A stretch of DNA of 64,000 nucleotides from Franconibacter helveticus LMG 23732. Its GTDB lineage: Bacteria; Pseudomonadota; Gammaproteobacteria; Enterobacterales; Enterobacteriaceae. Position 1 is the first letter of the stretch. Every line of letters begins with the position of its first letter. The stretch is taken from contig NZ_AWFX01000049.1 in assembly GCF_000463115.2 (NCBI RefSeq), positions 381,719 through 445,718 on the forward strand, given 5' to 3'. This document shows, in pieces, positions 1 through 9,199 of this stretch. A program made the position numbers and the translations under genes. The notes below the pieces were generated by a model. It ran no database searches. It was given only the letters and a program-made list of their open reading frames with translations, and was not told where the DNA came from.

Positions 1-444
1 TTCGGCGTGAGCGGCGCAGCGGTGTTGTGCGACGGCGACGTGGCGGATTATCTGACGCAGTTTGCCCGCCATCTTATTTACAGCACGAGTATGCCTCCCG
101 CCCAGGCGGCGGCGTTGCGCGCCTCGCTGAACGTTATTCAGCAGGGCGATGGGTTACGTAAGCGGCTTGCGCAAAACATCGCGCGCTTTCGCGCCGGGGC
201 CGCCGGGCTTCCGCTCGCGCTTGTCGACTCCGCCACCGCTATCCAGCCGCTGATTGTGGGCGATAACCTGCGCACCCAGGCGCTGGCGCAGCGGTTGCGC
301 GAGCGCGGCTGCTGGGTCACGGCTATTCGCCCGCCAACGGTGCCAGCGGGCACCGCCAGGCTTCGCATTACGTTAACTGCCGCCCATGAAAATGAAGACA
401 TCGACGCGTTGCTGGAGGCGCTTTATGACGCTTGCCGTGAATAA
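1..444 (+). CDS. bioF: 8-amino-7-oxononanoate synthase, C-terminal part (cut by window start)
   Basis: This is the last 147 residues of BioF, the PLP enzyme that condenses pimeloyl thioester with L-alanine in biotin synthesis. The reading frame is open from base 1, so the gene starts upstream of the window. The stretches [27 protein letters not shown] and the ending [20 protein letters not shown] are typical of the C-terminal domain of enterobacterial BioF. The catalytic lysine lies outside the window. The stop codon lies inside the start of bioC (20-base overlap), the usual bioBFCD operon arrangement. The operon promoter and BirA operator are not in this window. Confidence 0.95.
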   Translation, partial: FGVSGAAVLCDGDVADYLTQFARHLIYSTSMPPAQAAALRASLNVIQQGDGLRKRLAQNIARFRAGAAGLPLALVDSATAIQPLIVGDNLRTQALAQRLRERGCWVTAIRPPTVPAGTARLRITLTAAHENEDIDALLEALYDACRE

Positions 445-1183
445 ACGCGCCGTAGCGAACGCCTTTGGCCGCGCGGCGCAGAACTATGATCGTTTCGCCG
501 AGCTTCAGCGCATCAGCGGCGAGCGGCTGATGGCCTGCCTGCCGAATGAAAAGTTTGCGCAGGTGCTCGACGCAGGCTGCGGAACCGGCGCTTTCAGCCG
601 CCGCTGGCGCGAGCGGGGAAGCGAGGTGACGGCGCTGGATCTCAGCGCGCAGATGCTGGCGCAGGCGCGCAGCCAACAGACCGCTCACCACTATACGCAG
701 GGCGATATCGAGGCGCTGCCCTTTGCAAGCCGCAGTTTTGACCTGGTCTGGAGCAATCTGGCGGTGCAGTGGTGCGACGATCTTTCGCAGGGCCTCGGCG
801 AGCTTCTTCGCGTCATCCGTCCCGGCGGGCGCGTTGCCTTCAGCACGCTGGCGGAAGGGTCGCTGCCGGAGCTGCGCCAGGCCTGGCGGGCAGTGGATGA
901 CAACCCGCACGCCAACCGGTTTCTGTCCGCCGAGGCGGTCGCCCATGCGTGTCCGCCTGCGCGCGTGTCGCTGTATCACGAGAGCATTACCCTGAACTTT
1001 GACGACGCCATGAGCGCCATGCGCTCGCTCAAAGGCATTGGGGCGACGCATCTGCATGACGGGCGGCAAAACCGCACGCTCACGCGTCGCGAGTTGCAGC
1101 AACTGACCCTGGCCTGGCCGCAGCGGGCGGACAGCTTCCCGCTCTCATACCATCTGATTTTTGGAGTGATTGAACGTGACTAA
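425..1183 (+). CDS. bioC: Malonyl-[ACP] O-methyltransferase
   Basis: BioC methylates the free carboxyl of malonyl-ACP with S-adenosylmethionine, disguising it as a fatty-acid primer so that the pimeloyl chain of biotin can be built. The 252-residue length fits E. coli BioC (251). The SAM-binding motif [12 protein letters not shown] lies near residues 45-56, and WSNLAVQWC and [15 protein letters not shown] are BioC signatures. I chose the ATG at 425 because [18 protein letters not shown] aligns with the E. coli N terminus; an upstream in-frame ATG at 386 would add 13 unrelated residues. It overlaps the end of bioF by 20 bases and the start of bioD by 8, implying translational coupling. Confidence 0.95.
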   Translation: MTLAVNKRAVANAFGRAAQNYDRFAELQRISGERLMACLPNEKFAQVLDAGCGTGAFSRRWRERGSEVTALDLSAQMLAQARSQQTAHHYTQGDIEALPFASRSFDLVWSNLAVQWCDDLSQGLGELLRVIRPGGRVAFSTLAEGSLPELRQAWRAVDDNPHANRFLSAEAVAHACPPARVSLYHESITLNFDDAMSAMRSLKGIGATHLHDGRQNRTLTRRELQQLTLAWPQRADSFPLSYHLIFGVIERD

Positions 1184-1859
1184 ACGCTGGTTTATTACCG
1201 GAACGGATACCGAAGTAGGGAAAACCGTGGCGAGCTGCGCGCTGTTGCAGGCGGCCGCGCTTGCAGGCTACCGCACCGCAGGTTACAAGCCGGTGGCGTC
1301 CGGCAGCGAGATGACCGAAGAGGGCATTCGCAACAGCGATGCGCTGGCGTTGCAGCGCAACAGCAGCGTGCCGCTTAGCTATGAGCAGGTTAATCCGCTG
1401 GCTTTTATGGAGCCTACTTCGCCGCATATCGTCAGCGCAGAGGAGGGCAGGCCTGTCGATTTCGCCACGCTCAGCGCCGGGCTCGCCGCGCTGGAGCCGC
1501 TTGCCGACTGGGTTCAGGTGGAAGGCGCGGGCGGCTGGTTTACGCCTCTGTCTGAGACCGCCACGTTTGCAGACTGGGTCAGAGAAACGCAGCTGCCGGT
1601 GATTCTGGTGGTGGGCGTGAAGCTTGGCTGCATCAACCATGCGCTGCTTACCGCCCAGGCGATACAGGCGGCCGGGCTGCCGTTCGCAGGCTGGATAGCT
1701 AACGATGTCCAGCCCCCAGGCAAGCGCCATCAGGAATACATGGCCACGCTGAAACGCTTGTTGCCCGTGCCGCTGCTGGGAGAGATCCCGTGGCTTGGCG
1801 AAAGTGCCGGGCAGCAGCCGCTCGGGCGCTATCTGTCGCTTGAGGCGCTTTCGGCTTAA
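1176..1859 (+). CDS. bioD: Dethiobiotin synthetase
   Basis: BioD is the ATP-dependent carboxylase that closes the ureido ring of 7,8-diaminononanoate to give dethiobiotin, the penultimate biotin step. The P-loop GTDTEVGKT sits at the N terminus, followed by [10 protein letters not shown], the EPTSPH substrate region, VEGAGGW and [14 protein letters not shown], all family hallmarks. The 227-residue length is normal. The start is taken as GTG at 1176: GGAG at 1163-1166 is 9 bases upstream and the product begins MTKRW like E. coli MSKRY. A TTG at 1170 is too close to that ribosome site. It is the last gene of the biotin operon. Confidence 0.95.
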   Translation: MTKRWFITGTDTEVGKTVASCALLQAAALAGYRTAGYKPVASGSEMTEEGIRNSDALALQRNSSVPLSYEQVNPLAFMEPTSPHIVSAEEGRPVDFATLSAGLAALEPLADWVQVEGAGGWFTPLSETATFADWVRETQLPVILVVGVKLGCINHALLTAQAIQAAGLPFAGWIANDVQPPGKRHQEYMATLKRLLPVPLLGEIPWLGESAGQQPLGRYLSLEALSA

Positions 1860-1973
1860 GCCGCTTTGGCTCGTGCTTTTGCACAAGGCGCGTAAGCGTT
1901 TACGAGCCTGCCTGCTGTTTCAGCCATCCCGGCGGTGGCCGCAATAAAGCGTTATGCTTCGCTGTCGCTGCTT

Positions 1974-2684
1974 TCAGGGCGTTATCCAGTGCGTCAGCTT
2001 TTCGTTATCCAGCTGGGCAACGCTGCCGCGAGCGACGGCGCGTCCGCGATGCAACAGGCAAAAGCGATCCGCGACCCGGCGAATGAACGACAGGCGCTGT
2101 TCCACCAGCAGCACGGTCAGGCCGAAATCGCGGTTCAGGCGTACTATCAGCAGGCTTAATTTTTGAATGAGACCCTGGCCGATGCCGCGTGTCGGCTCGT
2201 CCAGGATAAGCAATTTGGGGTGGTTGACCAGCGCCCTGGCGAGCGCCAGCAGCTGTTGATCATCGCCTGAAAGATCCGCCCCGCGCAGATGGCGCAGCGC
2301 ATACAGTTCGGGAAAAAGATCAAATATCATCTCCGGCAAAGGGCCGGGCTGGTCTGTTGCTGCGAGCATGGCGATGCGTAAGTTTTCCTCAACCGTAAGT
2401 TGCGAAAAAATGCGCCTGTCCTGCGACAGAAAACCGATGCCAAGCGCCGCCCGATGTTCCGGCGCGAGCGCCAGCAGCTCCGCCGGGGGCTTGCCTGCTT
2501 CATGCCACATGATGCTGCCGCTTTCCACAGGCAGGTAGCCGGCAATACAATTCACAAGCGTTGTCTTGCCCATGCCCGGCGCCCCCATAACGCAGGTGCA
2601 CTCGCCGGGCAGCAAATCAAGATCGACATTCCACAGCGTGTGCTGCGTACCGTAATACTGATTCACAGCGCGTAAACTCAACAT
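1974..2684 (-). CDS. Orphan UrtE/LivF-type ABC transporter ATPase
   Basis: This 236-residue ABC ATPase resembles UrtE, the second ATPase of urea/short-chain amide transporters, and more distantly LivF. Walker A is GAPGMGKTT (residues 34-42), Walker B LLILDEP (158-164), and VLLVEQ occupies the H-loop region as in LivF/UrtE proteins. The ABC signature reads LSGDD (138-142) instead of LSGGQ, so a glycine that contacts ATP is replaced by aspartate. The start has a good ribosome site (AAGGAG, 6 bases upstream) and the frame is intact. No permease, binding protein or partner ATPase gene is adjacent: it sits alone between bioD (convergent) and the uvrB control region, where E. coli K-12 has no gene. 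It may be a remnant of a lost urt operon or an ATPase serving a distant transporter. Confidence 0.8.
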   Translation of the reverse strand: MLSLRAVNQYYGTQHTLWNVDLDLLPGECTCVMGAPGMGKTTLVNCIAGYLPVESGSIMWHEAGKPPAELLALAPEHRAALGIGFLSQDRRIFSQLTVEENLRIAMLAATDQPGPLPEMIFDLFPELYALRHLRGADLSGDDQQLLALARALVNHPKLLILDEPTRGIGQGLIQKLSLLIVRLNRDFGLTVLLVEQRLSFIRRVADRFCLLHRGRAVARGSVAQLDNEKLTHWITP

Positions 2685-3159
2685 AGCAAACTCCTTTCTG
2701 AGAGGGTGAAGAGATAACCACTTCGCTGACTGCGCAGCGTTACGAGCGTTTTATTCACCAGATCACCAGCGTCCTGCGTCGCTTCTCCCAACCGGGAGAG
2801 AGGGTCGAGTTCCGGTATGGACAAGCTGCAATTCTCTTGCCAGAGAGAAGAAAGGCGGTGGAATCGCCTGGTCTTTGAGATAAAACTGATAAAAAAGGGT
2901 GAGAAAACGCCCTGCGCCTAAGACTCCGCCAGCAAACTGCACTTAAAGGGTGCTGATGCGATAAAAAGCTTGCCGCTCTGGTGCAGCGGTTTGCCTGGTT
3001 TTTAAACACTGACTGGGCAATATGTGAGCTTTATTGCATAACAAAGCTGAACATAAAGCGTCAAAAAACGTCTAAAGCGGGCAATAAAAAATTTTTTCCG
3101 TCTCGTTATACAAAAATCAGGGTTTTCGCGGGACGGCGCGGTTAACGGCTTGCAGGCAG

Positions 3160-3182
3160 TTATCCACTATTCCTGTGGATAA
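3160..3182. promoter_or_regulatory. Inverted pair of DnaA-box-like sites upstream of uvrB
   Basis: TTATCCAC (3160-3167) and GTGGATAA (3175-3182) form a perfect inverted repeat with a 7-base spacer. Each matches the core of the DnaA box TTATCCACA, and a very similar element lies upstream of uvrB in E. coli, where DnaA binding has been reported. The site is about 400 bases from the uvrB start, so a direct role in uvrB transcription is uncertain. Confidence 0.6.
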
Positions 3183-3482
3183 CCTTGTGCATTAGAGTTA
3201 GAAAACGTGCCGCAAGCGAGAGCGGATGCGGGTTTGCGGCTGATTGGCGCTAAAGCCGTCTCGAAAAAATATCCTTTTTATTTCAGCTTGTTATGTAAAA
3301 TCAATGGCAGTAAGAAAAGTGTCACCTGCTGCAATAAAACCATCACAGCTTCGCTTGACAAATGTTAAAAGGGCAAATCTTCTGGGGATAACCCCGTACC
3401 GCTGATTTTTTACGCGAGCAGGCCGAATAAATGTCGCTATGCAGCATGCTTAAACGCGGCGTGACCGCTTCTGCGCGCAAGA

Positions 3483-3502
3483 TACTGTGTTTTCATCCAG
3501 TA
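3483..3502. promoter_or_regulatory. LexA box of uvrB
   Basis: The 20-base site TACTGTGTTTTCATCCAGTA has the CTG-N10-CAG core of LexA operators with TA on both ends. It lies just upstream of a sigma-70 promoter and about 80 bases before the uvrB start codon. SOS control of uvrB is established in E. coli, so this is the expected operator. Confidence 0.88.
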
Positions 3503-3509
3503 TTTAGTG

Positions 3510-3538
3510 CTGGCAAAAATTCAGCGTAAGAGTAAAAT
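3510..3538 (+). promoter_or_regulatory. uvrB sigma-70 promoter
   Basis: CTGGCA (3510-3515) and TAAAAT (3533-3538) are separated by exactly 17 bases, close to the -35 and -10 consensus. The arrangement matches the proximal uvrB promoter of E. coli (TTGGCA and TAAAAT). Transcription would begin near 3545, leaving a leader of about 35 bases before the start codon at 3581. Confidence 0.75.
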
Positions 3539-3580
3539 TAGACCTCCGGCCCGCCCAAATCTGCATCAGGTAGTCATTTC

Positions 3581-5602
3581 ATGAGCAAACCTTTCAAACT
3601 CAATTCCGCTTTTAAACCTTCCGGCGACCAGCCTGAAGCGATCCGCCGTCTGAAAGAAGGGCTGGAAGATGGTCTGGCGCATCAGACGCTGCTTGGCGTA
3701 ACCGGTTCCGGTAAAACCTTTACCGTCGCTAACGTTATCGCCGACCTTCAACGTCCTACGATGGTGCTCGCGCCAAACAAGACGCTGGCGGCGCAGCTGT
3801 ATGGCGAAATGAAAGAATTCTTCCCGGATAATGCGGTCGAGTATTTCGTCTCTTACTACGACTACTACCAGCCTGAAGCTTATGTACCCAGTTCCGATAC
3901 GTTTATTGAAAAAGACGCCTCGGTGAACGAGCACATTGAGCAGATGCGCCTTTCCGCCACCAAAGCCCTGCTTGAGCGCCGCGATGTGGTGGTGGTGGCT
4001 TCCGTTTCCGCCATTTACGGTCTGGGCGACCCGGATTTGTATCTGAAGATGATGCTGCACCTCACGAAGGGCATGATCATCAACCAGCGCGATATCCTGC
4101 GCCGTCTGGCGGAGCTGCAATATACCCGCAACGATCAGGCATTTCAGCGCGGCACTTTCCGCGTACGCGGCGAAGTGATTGATATTTTCCCGGCGGAATC
4201 GGATGACCAGGCGCTGCGCGTGGAATTGTTTGACGAAGAGGTGGAGCGCCTCTCGCTGTTCGACCCGCTCACCGGCACGGTGGAATCGGTTATTCAGCGT
4301 TTCACCGTCTACCCTAAAACGCACTACGTTACGCCGCGCGAGCGCATCGTACAGGCGATGGAAGAGATCAAAATTGAGCTGGCGGATCGCCGCAAGGTGC
4401 TGCTTGCCAATAACAAGCTGCTGGAAGAGCAGCGCCTCACTCAGCGCACCCAGTTCGACCTCGAAATGATGAACGAGCTGGGCTACTGCTCGGGGATTGA
4501 AAACTATTCGCGCTATCTGTCTGGCCGCGGCCCGGGCGAAGCGCCGCCTACGCTGTTCGACTACTTGCCTGCCGACGGGCTGCTGGTGATTGACGAATCG
4601 CACGTGACTATCCCGCAGATAGGCGGCATGTATCGCGGCGACCGCGCGCGTAAAGAGACGCTGGTGGAATATGGTTTCCGTCTGCCCTCGGCGCTGGATA
4701 ACCGTCCGATGAAGTTTGAAGAGTTCGAAGCGCTGGCGCCGCAGACCATTTATGTTTCGGCAACGCCTGGCAACTATGAGCTGGAAAAATCGGGCGGCGA
4801 GATTGTTGATCAGGTTGTGCGCCCAACCGGCTTGCTCGACCCGATTATCGAAGTGCGGCCGGTGGCGACGCAGGTGGACGATCTGCTGTCGGAGATCCGC
4901 AAGCGAGTGGCCATTAACGAGCGCGTGCTGGTGACCACGCTGACCAAACGCATGGCGGAAGACCTGACCGAATACCTTGAAGAGCACGGCGAGAAAGTCC
5001 GTTATCTGCACTCCGATATCGATACCGTAGAGCGTATGGAGATCATCCGCGATCTGCGTCTGGGCGAGTTTGACGTGCTGGTGGGGATTAACTTGCTGCG
5101 TGAAGGGCTGGACATGCCGGAAGTGTCGCTGGTGGCGATTCTGGACGCCGATAAAGAAGGTTTCCTGCGCTCTGAACGTTCGCTTATCCAGACTATCGGC
5201 CGCGCGGCGCGTAACGTCAACGGTAAAGCCATTCTTTATGGCGACAAAATCACGCCGTCAATGGCCAAAGCGATTGGCGAAACGGAGCGTCGTCGTGAGA
5301 AACAGCAGCGCTATAACGAAGAGCACGGCATTGTGCCGCAGGGCCTGAACAAGAAGGTGGTGGATATTCTGGCGCTGGGCGAAAACATTGCCAAAACCAA
5401 GCCGAAAGGCCGCGGCAAGAGCCGCAGCGTAGCCGATGTGGAAGCGGCGGAGCTGGCGCTGACGCCTAAAGCGCTACAGCAGAAAATACACCAGCTTGAA
5501 GCGCAAATGGTGCAGCATGCCCAGAACCTGGAGTTTGAGGAAGCCGCGCAAATTCGCGACCAGCTTCATCAACTGCGTGAGCTGTTTATCGCCGCGTCCT
5601 GA
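3581..5602 (+). CDS. uvrB: Excinuclease ABC subunit B
   Basis: UvrB is the damage-verifying helicase-like subunit of nucleotide excision repair; it is loaded by UvrA and recruits the nuclease UvrC. The 673 residues match the E. coli length. Walker A is GVTGSGKT (residues 39-46). The beta-hairpin that clamps DNA follows [12 protein letters not shown] (about 92-103), DESH is the motif II box, and the helicase motif VI segment reads QTIGRAARN. The C-terminal UVR domain (roughly 632-670, [20 protein letters not shown]) binds UvrA and UvrC. It is monocistronic, facing convergent yvcK. The upstream LexA box implies SOS induction. Confidence 0.98.
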   Translation: MSKPFKLNSAFKPSGDQPEAIRRLKEGLEDGLAHQTLLGVTGSGKTFTVANVIADLQRPTMVLAPNKTLAAQLYGEMKEFFPDNAVEYFVSYYDYYQPEAYVPSSDTFIEKDASVNEHIEQMRLSATKALLERRDVVVVASVSAIYGLGDPDLYLKMMLHLTKGMIINQRDILRRLAELQYTRNDQAFQRGTFRVRGEVIDIFPAESDDQALRVELFDEEVERLSLFDPLTGTVESVIQRFTVYPKTHYVTPRERIVQAMEEIKIELADRRKVLLANNKLLEEQRLTQRTQFDLEMMNELGYCSGIENYSRYLSGRGPGEAPPTLFDYLPADGLLVIDESHVTIPQIGGMYRGDRARKETLVEYGFRLPSALDNRPMKFEEFEALAPQTIYVSATPGNYELEKSGGEIVDQVVRPTGLLDPIIEVRPVATQVDDLLSEIRKRVAINERVLVTTLTKRMAEDLTEYLEEHGEKVRYLHSDIDTVERMEIIRDLRLGEFDVLVGINLLREGLDMPEVSLVAILDADKEGFLRSERSLIQTIGRAARNVNGKAILYGDKITPSMAKAIGETERRREKQQRYNEEHGIVPQGLNKKVVDILALGENIAKTKPKGRGKSRSVADVEAAELALTPKALQQKIHQLEAQMVQHAQNLEFEEAAQIRDQLHQLRELFIAAS

Positions 5603-5690
5603 TTAACGTCGCGCACTCCCTCTTCTTAACCGGAGAGGGCTTCACTTCAGACGCAGCAATGCGTTCTCTCTCAACGCACGTTGCGGCTAT

Positions 5691-6599
5691 TCATCCCAGC
5701 GCCTGAATCGCTTTTTCCAGCGCAATGCGCAGCAAATGCCGGTCATGACGATGCGGAACGTCGCTCGCCTCCAGCGGTTGCTGCACAATAACGCGATTTT
5801 GCAGGCCGCTGACATCCATATGCGGGCCAACCACCACGGCATCCACTACCGGTTTGCCGACATATTGCTCCATCACCGCCAGTTTTTCTGCGAGCGACAG
5901 GTTATCCGCCGCCGCGCTCTGCTCGCGCCCAAGATTACCGACATAAACCATCGGCGCGGGCGTGCGGCGCAGCGCCTGGGCCAGATCTTCCACCAGCAGC
6001 AGCGGGATAAGGCTCGTATAGAAACTGCCCGGCCCGATAATAAGCAGATCGGCTTCGCCAATCGCCTGAATCGCTTCTCGCGTCGCCTGGACTTTCGGAT
6101 AGAGCATCAGCTCTTTAGGCGACTGGGTAAGTAAGTCGATGCTGACTTCGCCATACACCGCGTTGCCGTCGGCATCAATCGCCATTAAATCCACGGGCTG
6201 TTCAGACATCGGGATTAAAAAGGCGTCTACCTTCAGCAGGTTGCGAATTAAATTTATCGCCTCAAGAGGCCGCACGCTCAGGTGATCGAGCGCCTTTAAC
6301 ATCAGGTTTCCAAGGTTATGACCGGAAAGTTCGCCGTTACCGCCAAAACGGTATTCAAACATGGCTGAAGCAACGCTGGGTTCCGTAATAAGTTGGTTAA
6401 GGCAGTTGCGCATATCTCCCCAGGCGATACCGCCTTCGGAACGGCGAATACGCCCGGTGGAGCCGCCGTTGTCGGTGGTGGTGACGATGCCGGTAAGCCT
6501 TGAACCCAGCGAAGAGAGCGACGACATGACCCGGCCAAGGCCGTGACCGCCGCCCAGCGCCACCACCCTGTCGAGGTCCGCAAATGTGCGATTGCGCAT
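5691..6599 (-). CDS. ybhK: YvcK/CofD-like gluconeogenesis factor (YbhK)
   Basis: This 302-residue protein belongs to the YvcK subgroup of the CofD-like fold, which binds UDP-sugars and in Gram-positives is needed for growth on gluconeogenic carbon. Its role in enterobacteria is poorly defined. The N terminus [19 protein letters not shown] is the glycine-rich nucleotide-sugar loop. [13 protein letters not shown] and the [13 protein letters not shown] segment are also diagnostic. Length equals E. coli YbhK. It converges on uvrB and is divergent from the moa operon, as in E. coli. The start ATG at 6599 precedes [18 protein letters not shown]. Confidence 0.92.
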   Translation of the reverse strand: MRNRTFADLDRVVALGGGHGLGRVMSSLSSLGSRLTGIVTTTDNGGSTGRIRRSEGGIAWGDMRNCLNQLITEPSVASAMFEYRFGGNGELSGHNLGNLMLKALDHLSVRPLEAINLIRNLLKVDAFLIPMSEQPVDLMAIDADGNAVYGEVSIDLLTQSPKELMLYPKVQATREAIQAIGEADLLIIGPGSFYTSLIPLLLVEDLAQALRRTPAPMVYVGNLGREQSAAADNLSLAEKLAVMEQYVGKPVVDAVVVGPHMDVSGLQNRVIVQQPLEASDVPHRHDRHLLRIALEKAIQALG

Positions 6600-6836
6600 G
6601 TTGAATCCTTATGAACCCAAAAACGGCCTACGTTAACGTAAAGTGCGGCGAAAGACGATCCGCCATCCGCCTTAAAATGACTCATATCAAGGCAAAAAAG
6701 TGACTTTTGCGTATTCTGTTGCGAAATGTGGCGAATAAACCGCTATGTATAAGTTTATATAGCGAAAAACGGCGTTGGCGAAACCCTGTTTCACGCGCTA
6801 CTATCGCCATTACCACGTTTCAGCAAAATGAAACAG

Positions 6837-6946
6837 ACACTCAAAGCCTTTGCCCCTAAGTCCTCGTGATATGGCGCTCTGGCCGTGGCGACGCCACCAG
6901 GGTGCAGGAAGAAATGACTGCATCTCCCGTATTTGGAAAGGTGTAC
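6837..6946 (+). ncRNA. Moco RNA motif (molybdenum cofactor riboswitch)
   Basis: The leader immediately before moaA matches the E. coli Moco RNA in order and spacing: ACACTC at its 5' end, GGCCGTGGCGACGCCACCAGG in the middle split by conserved helices, then GAAGAAATGACTGCATCTCC and GTATTTGGAAAGGTGTAC up to the start codon. Conserved pieces such as GGAAGAAATGAC and GGAAAGGTGTAC are essentially identical to E. coli. The variable helix between GGCCGTG and CCACCAGG is about a dozen bases shorter than in E. coli. This RNA is established as repressing moaABCDE when cofactor is plentiful. The region from 6600 to 6836 holds the divergent promoters of ybhK and moaA and no gene. Confidence 0.9.
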
Positions 6947-7936
6947 ATGGTTTCTCAACTTACCGATGCTTTTGCGCGTAAGTTTTATTACTTACGCCTG
7001 TCGATTACCGACGTTTGCAATTTTCGTTGTACTTACTGCCTGCCGGATGGCTACAAGCCCGGCGGCGTAACCAACAAAAGCTTCCTTTCGCTCGATGAGA
7101 TCCGCCGCGTGACGCGCGCGTTTGCCGCGCTCGGCACGGAAAAAGTGCGCCTGACGGGCGGAGAGCCTTCATTACGCCGCGATTTCACGGATATCATCGC
7201 CGCAGTGCGCGAAAACGCCGCCATTCGCCAGATTGCCGTTACCACTAACGGCTACCGCCTTGCGCGTGATGTCAACGCGTGGCGCGACGCCGGCCTGACT
7301 GCCATTAACGTCAGCGTCGACAGCCTTGATGCCCGTCAGTTTCACGCTATTACCGGGCAGGATAAGTTCCGTCAGGTGATGGAAGGCATCGACGCCGCCT
7401 TCGCGGCGGGGTTTGAGCGGGTGAAGGTCAATACCGTGCTGATGCGCGACGTAAACCATCATCAGCTTGATACGTTTCTTGCGTGGATCAAGCCAAGACG
7501 GATCCAGCTACGCTTTATTGAGCTGATGGAGACAGGCGAGGGCGGTTCGCTGTTTCGCAAACACCATATTTCCGGTGCCACTATCCGCGAAGAACTGCTT
7601 AAACGCGGCTGGATCCACCAGATCCGCAACCGGGCAGACGGCCCGGCGCAGGTGTTCTGCCACCCCGATTACGCTGGGGAAATCGGCCTTATCATGCCGT
7701 ACGAAAAAGACTTCTGCGCCAGCTGCAACCGGCTGCGCGTGTCGTCCGTCGGCAAGCTGCATCTGTGTCTGTTCGGCGACGGCGGCGTTTCGCTGCGTGA
7801 ATTGCTTGCCGATGACAGCCAGCAGGGGGCGCTGGTGGCCCGCATTGAAGAGGCGCTGACGTATAAAAAGCAGACCCACTTCCTGCACGACGGCAACACC
7901 GGCATTACCCAGAACCTCTCGTACATCGGCGGTTAA
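6947..7936 (+). CDS. moaA: GTP 3',8-cyclase
   Basis: MoaA is the radical-SAM enzyme that, with MoaC, converts GTP to cyclic pyranopterin monophosphate, the first step of molybdenum cofactor synthesis. The N-terminal cluster motif is CNFRCTYC (Cys24, Cys28, Cys31); the C-terminal cluster cysteines are in [19 protein letters not shown]. The radical-SAM GGE motif reads [11 protein letters not shown]. The protein ends in GG. I start at 6947 because [18 protein letters not shown] aligns with E. coli [18 protein letters not shown] (329 residues in both); the open frame extends back to 6866 but that is riboswitch. It is the first gene of moaABCDE. Confidence 0.98.
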   Translation: MVSQLTDAFARKFYYLRLSITDVCNFRCTYCLPDGYKPGGVTNKSFLSLDEIRRVTRAFAALGTEKVRLTGGEPSLRRDFTDIIAAVRENAAIRQIAVTTNGYRLARDVNAWRDAGLTAINVSVDSLDARQFHAITGQDKFRQVMEGIDAAFAAGFERVKVNTVLMRDVNHHQLDTFLAWIKPRRIQLRFIELMETGEGGSLFRKHHISGATIREELLKRGWIHQIRNRADGPAQVFCHPDYAGEIGLIMPYEKDFCASCNRLRVSSVGKLHLCLFGDGGVSLRELLADDSQQGALVARIEEALTYKKQTHFLHDGNTGITQNLSYIGG

Positions 7937-7957
7937 CCTTTTTACAAGGAGTAGAGC

Positions 7958-8470
7958 ATGAGCCAGGTTAGCGCGGAGTTTGTTCCGGCGCATATTGCTA
8001 TTCTTACTGTCTCCAGCCGTCGCGGCGAAGACGAAGACACGTCCGGCCATTACCTGCGTGACGCCGCCCTGGAGGCAGGCCATCAGGTGGTGGATAAAAC
8101 CATTGTTAAAGAGAATATGTACGCTATTCGCGCGCGGGTGTCTGAATGGATAGCCAGCGACGATATTCAGGTGGTGCTGATCAACGGCGGCACCGGTTTT
8201 ACCGCGGGCGATGTGGTGCCGGAAGCGCTGTTGCCGCTATTCGACCGTGAAATAGCCGGTTTCGGCGAGCTCTTTCGCATGCTCTCTTTTGAGGAGATAG
8301 GCACGGCGATGATGCAGTCGCGCGCGGTGGCGGGTATCGCCAACCAGACGCTGATTTTTGCGATGCCCGGCTCGACGAAAGCCTGCCGTACGGCGTGGGA
8401 AAATATCATTGTGCCGCAGCTCGACGCCCGCACCCGGCCCTGTAATTTCCATCCTCATCTTAAGAAATAA
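7958..8470 (+). CDS. moaB: Molybdenum cofactor biosynthesis protein B
   Basis: MoaB is a MogA/MoaB-fold molybdopterin-binding protein of 170 residues. The motif LINGGTGFTAGDVVPEAL contains the GGTG substrate loop, and AMPGSTKACRTAWENIIVPQL is the second conserved segment. In E. coli MoaB is not strictly essential because MogA performs adenylylation; its exact role there is unresolved. The gene starts 21 bases after moaA, with AAGGAG as ribosome site, and is followed 3 bases later by moaC, so it is part of the moa transcript controlled by the Moco RNA. Confidence 0.96.
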   Translation: MSQVSAEFVPAHIAILTVSSRRGEDEDTSGHYLRDAALEAGHQVVDKTIVKENMYAIRARVSEWIASDDIQVVLINGGTGFTAGDVVPEALLPLFDREIAGFGELFRMLSFEEIGTAMMQSRAVAGIANQTLIFAMPGSTKACRTAWENIIVPQLDARTRPCNFHPHLKK

Positions 8471-8473
8471 GTT

Positions 8474-8959
8474 ATGTCGCAACTGACCCACATTAACGCC
8501 GCGGGCGAGGCCCACATGGTCGACGTTTCCGCTAAAGCGGAGACGGTGCGCGAGGCGCGCGCCGAAGCCTTCGTCACGATGCGCCCGCAAACGCTGGCGA
8601 TGATTATCGACGGCAGCCATCATAAAGGCGATGTCTTCGCCACCGCCCGCATTGCCGGCATTCAGGCGGCCAAGCGCACCTGGGAGCTGATCCCGCTTTG
8701 TCATCCCTTGCTGCTCAGCAAAGTTGAAGTTCAGCTGCATGCCGAACCCGAGCACAGCCGCGTGCGCATTGAGTCGCTTTGCCGGCTGACGGGGAAAACC
8801 GGCGTTGAAATGGAAGCGCTCACGGCGGCATCGGTGGCGGCGCTCACCATTTACGATATGTGCAAAGCGGTGCAGAAAGATATGGTGATTGGCCCGGTGA
8901 GGCTGCTTGCGAAAAGCGGCGGCAAATCGGGCGACTTTCAGGTAAACGACAATGATTAA
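8474..8959 (+). CDS. moaC: Cyclic pyranopterin monophosphate synthase
   Basis: MoaC acts with MoaA: it rearranges the 3',8-cyclo-GTP intermediate into cyclic pyranopterin monophosphate. At 161 residues it equals the E. coli protein. [18 protein letters not shown], the [11 protein letters not shown] block and [24 protein letters not shown] are family signatures that include active-site residues. The [11 protein letters not shown] loop is intact. The gene lies 3 bases after moaB and overlaps moaD by 8 bases, consistent with coupled translation. Confidence 0.98.
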   Translation: MSQLTHINAAGEAHMVDVSAKAETVREARAEAFVTMRPQTLAMIIDGSHHKGDVFATARIAGIQAAKRTWELIPLCHPLLLSKVEVQLHAEPEHSRVRIESLCRLTGKTGVEMEALTAASVAALTIYDMCKAVQKDMVIGPVRLLAKSGGKSGDFQVNDND

Positions 8960-9197
8960 AGTGCTTTTTTTCGCGCAGGTGCGCGAGCTTGTCGCCACCG
9001 ACGCGCTGGAGCTGGCTGCGGATTTCGCCACGGTTGAAGCGTTGCGCGCGCACCTTTGCGCGCGGGGCGACCGCTGGGCGCTGGCGCTGGAATCCGGCAA
9101 GCTGCTGGCTGCGGTAAACCAGACGCTGGTGGCCTTCGATCATCCCTTGCAGGCGGGCGATGAAGTGGCGTTTTTCCCGCCGGTGACGGGAGGATGA
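8952..9197 (+). CDS. moaD: Molybdopterin synthase sulfur carrier subunit
   Basis: MoaD is the small ubiquitin-fold sulfur carrier of molybdopterin synthase. Its C-terminal glycine is adenylylated by MoeB and converted to a thiocarboxylate, which MoaE uses to sulfurate the pterin. The 81-residue product starts [14 protein letters not shown] and ends with the required GG (PPVTGG). It overlaps moaC upstream, and its stop lies 2 bases before the moaE start chosen here. Confidence 0.97.
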   Translation: MIKVLFFAQVRELVATDALELAADFATVEALRAHLCARGDRWALALESGKLLAAVNQTLVAFDHPLQAGDEVAFFPPVTGG

Positions 9198-9199
9198 CG

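Larger units (their letters stand above)
2685..3580. other. Gene-free 0.9 kb region upstream of uvrB
   Basis: No convincing gene is seen between the urtE-like start and uvrB; the short open frames here have no recognisable product. The part from about 3040 to 3540 is AT-rich and carries the uvrB control signals described separately: a DnaA-box pair, a LexA box and a sigma-70 promoter. The part from 2700 to 3030 holds nothing I can identify. It could be the decayed remainder of genes once linked to the orphan ATPase, but no protein similarity is visible. Confidence 0.6.

Noticed and set aside
3355-3360. TTGACA as the -35 of a second uvrB promoter
   Set aside because: No acceptable -10 hexamer lies 15-19 bases downstream; the promoter at 3510-3538 is much better supported.
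3566-5011. A 481-codon open frame antisense to uvrB
   Set aside because: It mirrors uvrB codons, has no recognisable domain and no promoter or ribosome site of its own.
5618-5639. uvrB terminator from the CCCTCT/AGAGGG pair
   Set aside because: The stem is only 6 bases with a long loop and no following T-run, so I did not list it.
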